Below, one piece after another: positions 17,452 to 25,558 of a stretch of DNA of 64,000 nucleotides; the stretch's first letter is position 1, and each line of letters begins with the position of its first letter. The DNA is from Pseudomonas sp. MN1F (GTDB taxonomy: Bacteria > Pseudomonadota > Gammaproteobacteria > Pseudomonadales > Pseudomonadaceae). The position numbers and the translations under genes are program-made. The stretch lies in contig NZ_VZII01000062.1 of assembly GCF_009391885.1 (NCBI RefSeq), positions 1 to 64,000 of the forward strand, written 5' to 3'. Under the pieces are notes generated by a model, which was not told the origin of the DNA, made no database searches, and saw only the letters and a list, made by a program, of their open reading frames with translations.

Positions 17452-18132
17452 ATGAATATCAGGGAGTGGCCGGCTGAAGAGCGGCCGAGGGAGAAATTGT
17501 TGCGGCGTGGGGCGGCGGTGCTGTCGGATGCCGAGTTATTGGCCGTATTGCTGGGCTCGGGGGTTGCCGGGCGCAATGTGCTGGATCTGGCTCGGGGGCT
17601 TCTGGCGCGCTTTGGTGGGCTCCGGCCGTTTCTTGAGGCTGACCGCGAGGCCGTGCTGCTTGAGCCAGGGCTGGGGCCGGTGAAATATGCGCAGTTGCAG
17701 GCGTTGCTGGAGATTGGCAGGCGTTATCTGGACGAGTCCATCGAACGCAAGCCGGTTCTGGAGAGCCCCGCGTCAGTGCGGCGATACCTGAAATCCATGT
17801 TGCGTCATGAATCCAGTGAGGTGTTCGGCTGCTTGTTTCTGGATTCCAAGCACCGGCCACTGGCGTTCGAGATCCTGTTCAGGGGCACGATAGACCGAGC
17901 GAGCGTCTACCCGCGAGAAGTGGTGCGTCGGGCGCTGCAACACAACGCGGCGGCGCTGATCCTGTGTCACAACCACCCTTCGGGCAACAGTGAGCCGAGC
18001 CAGGATGATGTGCACCTGACGCTGTCGCTGAAACGGGGGTTGGCGCTGATCGATGTGCGGGTGCTGGACCACATCATCATTGGCGACGGGGAGCCGCTGT
18101 CGATGGTCGAGCAGGGGTGGATTGTGGCTTAG
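17452..18132 (+). CDS. radC: RadC family JAB1/MPN-domain protein
   Basis: A 226-residue UPF0758 protein. It has an N-terminal helix-hairpin-helix part (about 1-95: LLRRGAAVLSDAELLAVLLGSG) and a C-terminal JAMM metalloprotease-like domain with the signature HNHPSGNSEPSQDD. The family was once linked to DNA repair, but its role is unsettled; the motif predicts a zinc-dependent hydrolase. It is divergent from coaBC, the usual neighbour. All metal ligands are present. Confidence 0.92.
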   Translation: MNIREWPAEERPREKLLRRGAAVLSDAELLAVLLGSGVAGRNVLDLARGLLARFGGLRPFLEADREAVLLEPGLGPVKYAQLQALLEIGRRYLDESIERKPVLESPASVRRYLKSMLRHESSEVFGCLFLDSKHRPLAFEILFRGTIDRASVYPREVVRRALQHNAAALILCHNHPSGNSEPSQDDVHLTLSLKRGLALIDVRVLDHIIIGDGEPLSMVEQGWIVA

Positions 18133-18144
18133 GTCTTCGTATTT

Positions 18145-18218
18145 GCCCTTTCGCGGGTCAACCCGCTCCCACAGGGACCGCGATACCTGTGGGAGCGGGT
18201 TTACCCGCGAAGAGGCCG
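18145..18218. repeat. REP-like inverted pair
   Basis: Two head-to-head copies of the REP-like unit: 18145-18176 (CTTTCGCGGGTCAACCCG then CTCCCACAGGG) and 18186-18217 (the inverse with TTTACCCGCGAAGAGG). Each forms its own hairpin and the pair forms a long imperfect palindrome. It lies between convergent radC and the binding-protein gene and may terminate both. Confidence 0.85.
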
Positions 18219-18226
18219 GAACAGGT

Positions 18227-19816
18227 TTACTTGCTCGCCGACACCTTGCTGAAATCCAACCGCCCGAACGGACTCACCTGGTACCCCTCGACCCCTTGGC
18301 GCAGCAGCGTCGCCGCCGTCGGGTGCGCCAGCGGCACCCACAGCGCCTGCTGCTGGATCAAGGTCTGCGCCTGCTGGTACAGCCGGCTGCGCACGCTCTG
18401 GTCGTTGGTGGTGCGCCCGGCGCTGATCAGCTGGTCCAGGCGGGTGTCGCAGAAGCGCGCGAAGTTGGTCCCCGACTGCACCGCCGCGCAGGAAAACTGC
18501 GGGCTGAGGAAGTTGTCCGGGTCGCCGTTATCGCCGGCCCAGCCCATGAACAGCAAATCATGCTCGCCAGCTTTGGCCCGGCGGATCAGCTCGCCCCACT
18601 CGATCACGCGGATCTCGGCCTTGATGCCGATCTTCGCCAGGTCGGCCTGGAGCATCTGTGCGCCCAGGCTCGGGTTGGGGTTGAGCAGGCTGCCCGACGG
18701 CCGGGTCCAGATGGTCGTGCTGAAGCCATCAGCCAGGCCGGCCTTGGCCAGCAACGCCTTGGCCTTGGCCAGGTTCAGCGGGTAGCCAGGCAGGTCCTTG
18801 GCGTAGCTCCATGTATTGGGCGGGTAGGGGCCGTTGGCGGCGGTGGCGGTGTCTTCGAACACCGCCTTAAGGTAGCCCTGCTTGTCAAAGGCCAGGTTGA
18901 TCGCCTGGCGCACTTCAGGCTTGTCCAGCGGCGGGTGCTCGCTGTTGATGGCGACAAAGGCGGTCATGAACGCCGGGGTGGTGGCGACCTTGAGATTGCC
19001 GTCCTTGCCAGCTTCGGCGATGTCCACCGGCTTGGGCGACAGGGCCACCTGGCATTCGTTGCGCTTGAGCTTCTGCAGGCGCACGTTGGCGTCAGTGGTG
19101 ATGGCGAAGATCAGCGGGTCGACCGCCGGCTTGCCGTCGAAGTAATCCGGGTTGGCGCGATAACGCACCACGGCATCCTTCTGGAAGCGCTGGAAGACGA
19201 ACGGGCCGGTGCCGATCGGTTGGCTGTTGAGCTTCTCCGGGGTGCCATCCTTCATCAGCTTGTCGGCGTACTCGGCCGAGTAGATCGAGGCGAAGCCCAT
19301 GCTCAGGGTGGCCAGGAAGGTGGCGTCGGCGTGGGACAGGGTAAAGCGCACGGTGTTCGGCTCGGGCGCCTCGATCGACGCGATCAGTTTGTCCAGCTGC
19401 AGCGACTGGGCATGTGGGTAGCCGCCCGGGGCAGTCTTGTGCCAGGCGTGGGCGGGGTAGAGCATGCGCTGGAAGCTGAACAGCACGTCGTCGGCGTTCA
19501 GTTCGCGGGTAGGCTTGAAGTATGGCGTGGTGTGGAACTTCACCCCGTCACGCAGCTTGAAGTCGTAGGTCAGGCCATCGGGCGATACCGTCCAGCTCTG
19601 CGCCAGGCTCGGCACCACCTTGCCCTGGCCCGCGTCAAACTCGACCAGGCGGTTCATCAGCACGTCGGCAGAGGCGTTGGTGGTGGTCAGCGAGTTGTAC
19701 TGGACCACGTCGAAGCCTTCGGGGCTGGCCTCGGTGCAGACGCTCAGCGGGGCGGCCTGGGCAACGCCCGCGGCGAACAGGGAGGTGAACAATAAGGAAA
19801 GGGCGGCAGCACGCAT
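18227..19816 (-). CDS. ABC transporter periplasmic peptide-type binding protein (orphan)
   Basis: A 529-residue solute-binding protein of the DppA/OppA family (SBP_bac_5). A Sec signal peptide ends near AGVAQA (about residue 22). Family features include the FDVVQYNSLTT opening, LAQSWTVSPDGLTYDFKLRDGVKFH and IGTGPFVFQRFQKD. It should bind dipeptides or similar solutes in the periplasm and hand them to an ABC permease. No permease or ATPase gene is adjacent, so it must share a transporter encoded elsewhere. The ATG at 19816 directly precedes the signal peptide. Confidence 0.88.
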   Translation of the reverse strand: MRAAALSLLFTSLFAAGVAQAAPLSVCTEASPEGFDVVQYNSLTTTNASADVLMNRLVEFDAGQGKVVPSLAQSWTVSPDGLTYDFKLRDGVKFHTTPYFKPTRELNADDVLFSFQRMLYPAHAWHKTAPGGYPHAQSLQLDKLIASIEAPEPNTVRFTLSHADATFLATLSMGFASIYSAEYADKLMKDGTPEKLNSQPIGTGPFVFQRFQKDAVVRYRANPDYFDGKPAVDPLIFAITTDANVRLQKLKRNECQVALSPKPVDIAEAGKDGNLKVATTPAFMTAFVAINSEHPPLDKPEVRQAINLAFDKQGYLKAVFEDTATAANGPYPPNTWSYAKDLPGYPLNLAKAKALLAKAGLADGFSTTIWTRPSGSLLNPNPSLGAQMLQADLAKIGIKAEIRVIEWGELIRRAKAGEHDLLFMGWAGDNGDPDNFLSPQFSCAAVQSGTNFARFCDTRLDQLISAGRTTNDQSVRSRLYQQAQTLIQQQALWVPLAHPTAATLLRQGVEGYQVSPFGRLDFSKVSASK

Positions 19817-20001
19817 CGTGGCTCCTTGGCTGGTCTATGGCCCATCTGCCGGCGCAGTCTGGAAACGTCCTACCCTAGTGCGCGTTTTCGGAAATGACCA
19901 CCTTCTTTTTCAGCCGCTTGGCGACGAGCGGTCGACAGTGCGGCGGGCGAGTCGCTATGCTGCTCTCGCGCAATTTGCAGCACACGAATGCTCATCTTCT
20001 G

Positions 20002-20030
20002 TTGTTGCGGCGTAGTCTTTCTGGTATAAA
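20002..20030 (+). promoter_or_regulatory. Candidate sigma-70 promoter of rpmB-rpmG
   Basis: TTGTTG at 20002-20007 and TATAAA at 20025-20030, separated by 17 bp, give a good housekeeping promoter. Transcription would start near 20037 and leave a leader of about 140 nt before the rpmB ATG. Confidence 0.6.
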
Positions 20031-20099
20031 GCAGCGCTCTTTTCTAGGGGCTCGGCCTGTCGCATCAGCGAATCCGGTCGATAAGACCTCCAGAATCAC

Positions 20100-20157
20100 G
20101 GCGCCTGGCGCCAAAGACTGAGAGATTAAGCGGCCAACCCATGCCGGGTTGGGCATG
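20100..20157 (+). promoter_or_regulatory. Structured rpmB mRNA leader
   Basis: GGCGCC-T-GGCGCC at 20100-20112 forms a tight hairpin. Downstream, CCAACCC (20134-20140) can pair with GGGTTGG (20146-20152), or CATGCC (20140-20145) with GGCATG (20152-20157); the two overlap and exclude each other. Such alternative stems close to a ribosomal-protein start fit an autoregulatory leader, but no known class was recognised. Confidence 0.4.
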
Positions 20158-20177
20158 TGGTTTTAGAGGGCTGAGTC

Positions 20178-20414
20178 ATGTCGAGAGTCTGTCAAGTTAC
20201 TGGTAAGGGTCCAGTAACCGGGAACAACATTTCCCACGCAAACAACAAAACCCGTCGTCGTTTCCTGCCGAACCTGCAGCACCACCGTTTCTGGGTTGAA
20301 TCCGAGAAGCGTTTCGTGCGTCTGCGCGTATCCGCCAAAGGCATGCGTATCATTGACAAGCGCGGCATCGACGCCGTTCTGGTTGATATCCGTAAAGCTG
20401 GCGCCAAGGTTTAA
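20178..20414 (+). CDS. rpmB: 50S ribosomal protein L28
   Basis: A 78-residue L28 protein of the large ribosomal subunit. It begins MSRVCQVTGKGPVTGNNISH, carries the basic NNKTRRRFLPNLQHHRFW stretch and ends in a lysine/valine-rich tail, all typical. Strongly expressed genes of this kind usually have an AGAGGG-type ribosome-binding site, which is present. It is followed 11 bp later by rpmG, the usual operon in proteobacteria. Confidence 0.98.
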   Translation: MSRVCQVTGKGPVTGNNISHANNKTRRRFLPNLQHHRFWVESEKRFVRLRVSAKGMRIIDKRGIDAVLVDIRKAGAKV

Positions 20415-20425
20415 GGGAGAACATC

Positions 20426-20581
20426 ATGCGTGAATTGATCCGTCTGGTTTCGAGTGCCGGTACCGGCCACTTCTACACCACCGACAAGAACAAGCGCACC
20501 ACCCCGGACAAAATCGAGATCAAGAAATATGATCCGGTTGTTCGCAAGCACGTGGTGTACAAGGAAGCCAAGATCAAGTAA
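20426..20581 (+). CDS. rpmG: 50S ribosomal protein L33
   Basis: A 51-residue L33 protein: it reads MRELIRLVSSAGTGHFYTTD, then KNKRTTPDKIEIKKYDPV and ends KEAKIK. It has no cysteine, so it is the zinc-independent (C-minus) type. The GGGAGA ribosome-binding site lies 5-7 bp before the ATG at 20426, and the spacing to rpmB is 11 bp, so the two are one operon. A strong terminator follows within 50 bp. Confidence 0.97.
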   Translation: MRELIRLVSSAGTGHFYTTDKNKRTTPDKIEIKKYDPVVRKHVVYKEAKIK

Positions 20582-20596
20582 TTGATCGGCGACCTG

Positions 20597-20633
20597 AAAA
20601 AAACCCGCATCCGAGAGGACGCGGGTTTTTTTA
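20597..20633. terminator. Terminator after rpmG
   Basis: A-run, AACCCGC (20602-20608), a loop with partial pairing, GCGGGTT from 20621, then a T-run (TTTTTTT). It also faces the convergent cupin gene and could work both ways. Confidence 0.9.
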
Positions 20634-20652
20634 TGCCTGTTCGGGGCTCAGG

Positions 20653-21012
20653 TCATTTTTGCTCGAACATCACATAGATCTTGCGGCACGGTTCCAGCAC
20701 CTCCCAGGTGCCCTTGAAGCCTGCCGGGATGACAAACCGATCGCCGGTACGCAGGGTCTTGGCTCCGCCATCCTGGTCGCGCAGTACCGAAACGCCCTGC
20801 ACGATCTCGCAATATTCGTGCTCGGTGTAGTTCACCGTCCACTGCCCCACCTCGCCTTCCCAGACGCCCGCGGCAAACTGCCCGCATGGGCTGGAATAGT
20901 GGTTGTAGACAGCCTGGTCCGGCTCGCCCTTGAGGATTTTTTCCGCCGCCGGGCGGTAGCGTTCGGCCTCGGTGAGAACCTGGGCGAAATCGATGATGCT
21001 CTTGATGCTCAT
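20653..21012 (-). CDS. Cupin domain protein (cupin_3/DUF861)
   Basis: A 119-residue single-domain cupin. The core motif YTEHEYCEIVQGVSVLRDQD and the second motif GDRFVIPAGFKGTWEV form the usual beta-barrel; the Glu-rich metal site of ureidoglycolate hydrolase-like cupins is partly kept (EHEYCEI). The substrate is not known. It is divergent from puuC across a 190-bp space, and cupins of this type occur beside polyamine genes in pseudomonads, so a role in amine metabolism is possible but unproven. Confidence 0.78.
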   Translation of the reverse strand: MSIKSIIDFAQVLTEAERYRPAAEKILKGEPDQAVYNHYSSPCGQFAAGVWEGEVGQWTVNYTEHEYCEIVQGVSVLRDQDGGAKTLRTGDRFVIPAGFKGTWEVLEPCRKIYVMFEQK

Positions 21013-21074
21013 AGCGGGCTCCTGTGTGTTAAAAAAAATGGACGTAAGTAGGTTTTTTCTCTTTTAGCGTCAAT

Positions 21075-21107
21075 TATATTGATAGTCTACCCTAGCTGGT
21101 TTAGGGT
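21075..21107 (+). promoter_or_regulatory. Candidate puuC promoter and operator
   Basis: A -10-like TATATT at 21075-21080 faces puuC; the matching -35 is only a T-run (GTTTTT). It is followed by the inverted repeat ACCCTA (21089-21094) and TAGGGT (21102-21107), placed where a repressor would block initiation. Confidence 0.4.
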
Positions 21108-21145
21108 GTCGGCAATCTGTTGGCCTTCATCTCGACAGAATTTTC

Positions 21146-21198
21146 AGCAGTACCTGTAACTCCTCGGTACGGTACTGCTCCTAACAAGAGGAGGAGTT
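21146..21198 (+). promoter_or_regulatory. Possible pseudoknot over the puuC ribosome-binding site
   Basis: AGCAGTACC (21146-21154) pairs perfectly with GGTACTGCT (21171-21179). The 16-nt loop contains AACTCCTC (21158-21165), which is a perfect 8-bp complement of GAGGAGTT (21191-21198), the ribosome-binding region of puuC. Together they would form an H-type pseudoknot that hides the Shine-Dalgarno. This is sequence complementarity only; no known riboswitch class was recognised. Confidence 0.5.
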
Positions 21199-21202
21199 TC
21201 GT

Positions 21203-22696
21203 ATGACCACCCTGACCCGTGCGGACTGGGAACAACGTGCCCAGCAACTGAAGATCGAAGGCCGCGCCTTCATCAACGGCGAATACACCGACGCCGCATC
21301 CGGTGAAACATTCGACTGCCTGAGCCCGGTCGACGGACGCTTCCTGGCCAAGGTCGCCAGCTGCGACCTGGCCGACGCCAACCGCGCCGTGGAAAACGCC
21401 CGTGCTACTTTCGATTCCGGCGTCTGGTCGCAGCTGGCCCCGGCCAAGCGCAAGGCCAAGCTGATCCGCTTCGCCGACCTGCTGCGTAAAAACGTGGAAG
21501 AGCTGGCGCTGCTGGAAACCCTGGACATGGGCAAGCCGATCGGCGACTCCTCCAGCATCGACATTCCGGGCGCGGCGCAAGCCATTCACTGGACTGCCGA
21601 AGCCATCGACAAAGTCTACGACGAAGTCGCCCCGACCCCGCACGACCAGCTCGGCCTGGTCACCCGTGAGCCGGTTGGCGTGGTCGGTGCCATCGTACCG
21701 TGGAACTTCCCGCTGCTGATGGCCTGCTGGAAACTCGGCCCGGCCCTTGCCACCGGTAACTCGGTGGTGCTCAAACCGTCCGAAAAATCCCCGCTGACCG
21801 CCATCCGCATCGCCCAGCTGGCGATCGAAGCCGGTATCCCGGCGGGTGTGCTGAACGTGCTGCCAGGCTACGGCCACACCGTGGGCAAGGCCCTGGCCCT
21901 GCACATGGACGTCGACACCCTGGTGTTCACCGGTTCCACCAAGATCGCCAAGCAGCTGATGGTTTACGCGGGCGAATCGAACATGAAGCGCATCTGGCTG
22001 GAAGCCGGTGGCAAAAGCCCGAACATCGTCTTCGCCGACGCCCCGGACCTGCAAGCTGCTGCTGAAGCGGCCGCCAGCGCCATTGCCTTCAACCAGGGCG
22101 AAGTGTGCACCGCTGGGTCCCGTCTGCTGGTCGAGCGTTCGATCAAGGACAAGTTCCTGCCGATGGTGGTCGAGGCCCTCAAAGGCTGGAAGCCAGGCAA
22201 CCCGCTGGACCCACAGACCACCGTCGGTGCTCTGGTCGACACTCAGCAGATGAACACCGTACTGTCGTACATCGACGCCGGCCACAAGGACGGCGCCAAG
22301 CTGCTGGCCGGTGGCAAGCGCACCCTGGAAGAGACCGGCGGCACCTACGTCGAGCCGACCATCTTCGATGGCGTGACCAACGCCATGCGCATCGCCCAGG
22401 AAGAAATCTTCGGCCCAGTGCTGTCGGTGATCGCCTTCGACACCGCCGAAGAAGCCATCGCCATCGCCAACGACACCCCGTATGGCCTGGCCGCCGGCAT
22501 CTGGACCTCGGACATCTCCAAGGCCCACAAGACCGCCCGTGCCGTGCGCGCAGGCAGCGTCTGGGTCAACCAGTACGACGGCGGCGACATGACCGCACCG
22601 TTCGGCGGCTTCAAGCAGTCGGGCAACGGCCGTGACAAGTCGCTGCACGCACTGGAGAAGTACACCGAGCTGAAAGCGACCTGGATCAAGCTGTAA
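21203..22696 (+). CDS. puuC: Gamma-glutamyl-gamma-aminobutyraldehyde dehydrogenase
   Basis: A 497-residue NAD(P)-dependent aldehyde dehydrogenase. The catalytic Glu267 (LEAGGKSPN) and Cys302 (NQGEVCTAGSR) are present, as is the Rossmann motif (VFTGSTKIAKQL). Length, the start TTLTRADWEQRAQQLKIEGR and context resemble PuuC/KauB enzymes, which oxidise gamma-glutamylaminobutyraldehyde and related amino-aldehydes from polyamines. The family is broad (3-aminopropionaldehyde and others are also used), so substrate range is uncertain. GAGGAGG lies 6-10 bp before the ATG within a possible RNA structure. puuB is 4.7 kb further on. Confidence 0.87.
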   Translation: MTTLTRADWEQRAQQLKIEGRAFINGEYTDAASGETFDCLSPVDGRFLAKVASCDLADANRAVENARATFDSGVWSQLAPAKRKAKLIRFADLLRKNVEELALLETLDMGKPIGDSSSIDIPGAAQAIHWTAEAIDKVYDEVAPTPHDQLGLVTREPVGVVGAIVPWNFPLLMACWKLGPALATGNSVVLKPSEKSPLTAIRIAQLAIEAGIPAGVLNVLPGYGHTVGKALALHMDVDTLVFTGSTKIAKQLMVYAGESNMKRIWLEAGGKSPNIVFADAPDLQAAAEAAASAIAFNQGEVCTAGSRLLVERSIKDKFLPMVVEALKGWKPGNPLDPQTTVGALVDTQQMNTVLSYIDAGHKDGAKLLAGGKRTLEETGGTYVEPTIFDGVTNAMRIAQEEIFGPVLSVIAFDTAEEAIAIANDTPYGLAAGIWTSDISKAHKTARAVRAGSVWVNQYDGGDMTAPFGGFKQSGNGRDKSLHALEKYTELKATWIKL

Positions 22697-22704
22697 ATCC
22701 AGTG

Positions 22705-22756
22705 GGGGCCGCATTGCGGCCCCAACAATAGCCGGGGCGGCTCAAACCGCCCCGGC
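22705..22756. terminator. Two GC-rich hairpins after puuC
   Basis: GGGGCCGC-ATT-GCGGCCCC (22705-22723) is followed by GCCGGGGCGG, a CTCAAA loop and CCGCCCCGGC (22731-22756). Neither has a good T-run, but tandem stems of this stability between two genes probably limit read-through into the MFS gene. Confidence 0.55.
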
Positions 22757-22799
22757 TTCGTCGTTTCTGCTATTCAAGAATTCTGCCTGGGAGGCTGCA

Positions 22800-23939
22800 A
22801 TGCGTTGGGGAACCTACTTTGCCGTGCTGGCGTCGGTGCTCAGTGTCGGGCTCGCGCTCGGTGTGAGCATGCCGCTGGTGTCTCTGCGCCTTGAGGCTTG
22901 GGGCTACGGTGGGTTCGCCATCGGTGTGATGGCGGCGATGCCGGCGCTGGGCGTGCTGCTCGGAGCCAGCCTGGCCAGCCGCCTGGCCGGCTGGGTCGGC
23001 GTACCCTCGGCGATGCGCCTGTGCCTGTGGGGTGGGGCGCTGTCCATTGGCCTGGTAGCGCTGCTGCCAAGCTACCCACTGTGGCTGGCCCTGCGTTTGC
23101 TCATCGGCATGTCGCTGACCGTGGTGTTCATTCTTGGCGAAAGCTGGATCAACCAGCTGGTGGTCGAGCAGTGGCGCGGTCGCCTGGTGGCGCTGTACGG
23201 TAGCAGCTACGCCTTGAGCCAGCTGGCCGGGCCACTGGTGCTGGGCTTCCTCGGTTCCGCCGATGACTTCGGCTTCTGGGCCGCGACCGGCCTGCTGCTG
23301 CTGGCGCCGTTACTGTTGTTGGGCCGCGGTGGTGCACCGAGCACCGAGGCCTGCAGCGTGACCTTCGGCGACCTGTTCGCCTTCTGTCGGCGTTTGCCGG
23401 TGATCGCCTGGGCTGTCGCCTTGTTCGCCGCCTTTGAGGCAATGATTCTGACGCTGTTGCCAGTGTATTGCCTGCAGCAGGGCTTCACTACCGAAATTGC
23501 CTTGTTCATGGTCAGCACCGTGGTGGTAGGCGATGCGGTGCTGCAGCTGCCGATTGGGGCGCTGGCCGACCACATGTCGCGGCAATCGCTGTTCACCGGT
23601 TGTGCGGTGACCTTGATGGTTTCTAGCCTGGCGATTCCGTTGCTGCTCGATACGCCGGTGATCTGGCCTCTGTGGGTGTTGTTCGGCGCCAGCGCCGGCG
23701 GCCTGTTCACCTTGTCGCTGATTTTGATCGGCGAGCGCTACCGTGATGATGCCTTGGTGCGGGCGAATGCGCATGTGGCGCAGCTATGGGGTATCGGTTG
23801 CCTGCTCGGCCCATTGCTGGCCGGCGCGGGGAGCCAGTGGGTCAGTGGCCATGCGCTGCTGTGGCTGATGGCGGCGGGGGCGGCCGGCCTGGTGGTACTG
23901 ACCTGCAGGCGCGGAGCGTTCGAGCCAGCCTCGGCCTGA
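22800..23939 (+). CDS. MFS transporter, YcaD-like
   Basis: A 379-residue major facilitator with about 12 helices. The N-terminal helix (LASVLSVGLALGVSMPLVSL) and the loop 8-9 region fit the YcaD/YfkF-like branch. It probably moves small molecules by proton exchange; the substrate is unknown. It follows puuC in the same direction after two hairpins. Its stop is two bases from the stop of the convergent phospholipase-like gene, leaving no room for a terminator. Confidence 0.82.
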   Translation: MRWGTYFAVLASVLSVGLALGVSMPLVSLRLEAWGYGGFAIGVMAAMPALGVLLGASLASRLAGWVGVPSAMRLCLWGGALSIGLVALLPSYPLWLALRLLIGMSLTVVFILGESWINQLVVEQWRGRLVALYGSSYALSQLAGPLVLGFLGSADDFGFWAATGLLLLAPLLLLGRGGAPSTEACSVTFGDLFAFCRRLPVIAWAVALFAAFEAMILTLLPVYCLQQGFTTEIALFMVSTVVVGDAVLQLPIGALADHMSRQSLFTGCAVTLMVSSLAIPLLLDTPVIWPLWVLFGASAGGLFTLSLILIGERYRDDALVRANAHVAQLWGIGCLLGPLLAGAGSQWVSGHALLWLMAAGAAGLVVLTCRRGAFEPASA

Positions 23940-23941
23940 AC

Positions 23942-25498
23942 CTACAACATCTTCTCCAGGCCGACGGCCTTGCTGATCCAGGCATTGAACCGCCGCCAGA
24001 TGCCACCCGGCTCTGAGGTCAGCATGTGCCGTTGGCCATTGTCCTCGGTCGCCCAGACCAGCTTGTCGCCCACCAGCTTCACCTGATAGCTCAACGCCGG
24101 CGCCATGCCCTGCTGGGCCAGCTCGCGGGTGTATTCGGCCAGCTCCGGGCTGTCCACCAGCACGCCGACCTCGGTGTTCCACAGCACCGAGCGGGGGTCG
24201 AAGTTGAACGAGCCGATGAAGGTCTTGCGCCGGTCGAACACGATGGCCTTGGTGTGCAGGCTCGAGTCGGAGCTGCTGCCATGGAAGCTCAACCGTGCTG
24301 GCGTCGGGTCACCCGGCTGACGACGCAATTCGAACAGCTGTACGCCGTGCTCGAGCAGCGCACGGCGGTAGGGTGCATAGCCGCCATGCACCGCGGGCAC
24401 GTCGGTGGCCTCCAGCGAGTTGGTCAGCAACTTCACCGAAGCCCCGGCGTCGGCCCGGCCGGTCAGGTACAGCAGGCCCGGCTCGCCCGGTACGAAATAC
24501 GCCGACATCAGGATCAGCTCGCGCTGCACGCTGGCCAGGTCCGGTGCCAGTTGCTGGCTCAGCAGCAAGTGTGGGTCGGGCTCATCTTCGGCCAGCACCT
24601 TGCTCGGTGCATCCCATAGTGCCTGGGCGTGGGCCCAGATCAGCTCGTTGCGCCATACATCCAGGCGCGGCTGCGTCTGATAGGACATGAGCCGGTCGTA
24701 CAAAGCCTGGCGCTGGACCCGCGCCTGGGCCAGGGATACTTCCAGGCGCTGGCGGCTGGCGCGCAGGTCGTCGGCGCCCGGGGGTTGCCAGAGGAAGTCG
24801 GTGATCGGCCGGCTCAGGGCGCTGTTCCAGTACTGGTCGAAGCTGTGCCCCAGTTGCTCGGCCACCGGGCCGACACCGAGCAGGTCGATGTCGGTGAAAT
24901 TGAGGTTGGGTTCGGCATCGAAGTACTCGTCACCCAGGTTGCGCCCGCCGACGATGGCCATACTGTTGTCCACCAGGAACAACTTGTTGTGCATGCGCCG
25001 GTGCTGGCGCGACAGGTTGAACAGGCGGCCGACAGCACGTGTCGCGCCGGTACTGCGCCCCAGGTGCAACGGGTTGAACACGCGGATCTGGATGTTCGGG
25101 TGGGCATCGAGGGTGCCCATGATGGTGTCCAGGCCATCACTGGTGGTGTCGTCGAGCAGGATGCGCACGCGTACGCCGCGGTCGGCTGCACGCAGCAGTT
25201 CGTGCACCAGGGCGCGGGTGCTCAGGCCATCGTGGACGATGTAGTACTGCAGGTCGATGCTCGCCTGGGCGTTGCGGATCAACTCGGCACGGGCGCGGAA
25301 AGCCTCGTTGCTGTTGGGCAGCAGGCGAAAGCCCGAGCGCCCGTCATAGGGCGCGGCCTGGCGCAGCACCGAACGGCCGAAGGCCGATTCGCTGGCGGGT
25401 AGCGCCTGGCTGGTTTCGCGGGGCGTGCCGACGCTGGCGCAGCCATTGAGGCCGAGCAGCAGCATCAGCAGCAGAGGCAAGGCTCGCTGCAGTCTCAA
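23942..25498 (-). CDS. Phospholipase D-family lipoprotein (cardiolipin synthase ClsC-like)
   Basis: A 518-residue protein with a lipoprotein signal ending in the lipobox L-N-G-C (about residues 17-20) and two HKD motifs: HNKLFLVDNSMAIVGGRN and HTKAIVFDRRKTFIGSFNF. Two HKD sites form one active site that transfers phosphatidyl groups. The best match is the YmdC/ClsC type of cardiolipin synthase. The start is a TTG at 25498; the next in-frame Met would leave too short a signal peptide. It would sit at the membrane facing the periplasm. Confidence 0.84.
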   Translation of the reverse strand: MRLQRALPLLLMLLLGLNGCASVGTPRETSQALPASESAFGRSVLRQAAPYDGRSGFRLLPNSNEAFRARAELIRNAQASIDLQYYIVHDGLSTRALVHELLRAADRGVRVRILLDDTTSDGLDTIMGTLDAHPNIQIRVFNPLHLGRSTGATRAVGRLFNLSRQHRRMHNKLFLVDNSMAIVGGRNLGDEYFDAEPNLNFTDIDLLGVGPVAEQLGHSFDQYWNSALSRPITDFLWQPPGADDLRASRQRLEVSLAQARVQRQALYDRLMSYQTQPRLDVWRNELIWAHAQALWDAPSKVLAEDEPDPHLLLSQQLAPDLASVQRELILMSAYFVPGEPGLLYLTGRADAGASVKLLTNSLEATDVPAVHGGYAPYRRALLEHGVQLFELRRQPGDPTPARLSFHGSSSDSSLHTKAIVFDRRKTFIGSFNFDPRSVLWNTEVGVLVDSPELAEYTRELAQQGMAPALSYQVKLVGDKLVWATEDNGQRHMLTSEPGGIWRRFNAWISKAVGLEKML

Positions 25499-25558
25499 GG
25501 GTGGATCGTCCTGTACGGCAAAGCGCTAACGGGTTGGACTACGAAAGGCGGCGCAAAG

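Larger units (their letters stand above)
19817..20177. other. 361-bp region without a protein gene: rpmB promoter and leader
   Basis: No open frame of note. The left part is upstream of the binding-protein gene on the minus strand. The right part holds the rpmB promoter candidate and a structured leader of about 140 nt with several hairpins, described separately. No tRNA-like cloverleaf was seen. Confidence 0.6.

Noticed and set aside
22705..22756. Riboswitch before the MFS gene
   Set aside because: The two stems are simple GC-rich hairpins after puuC with no further conserved elements; transcription termination is the simpler reading.
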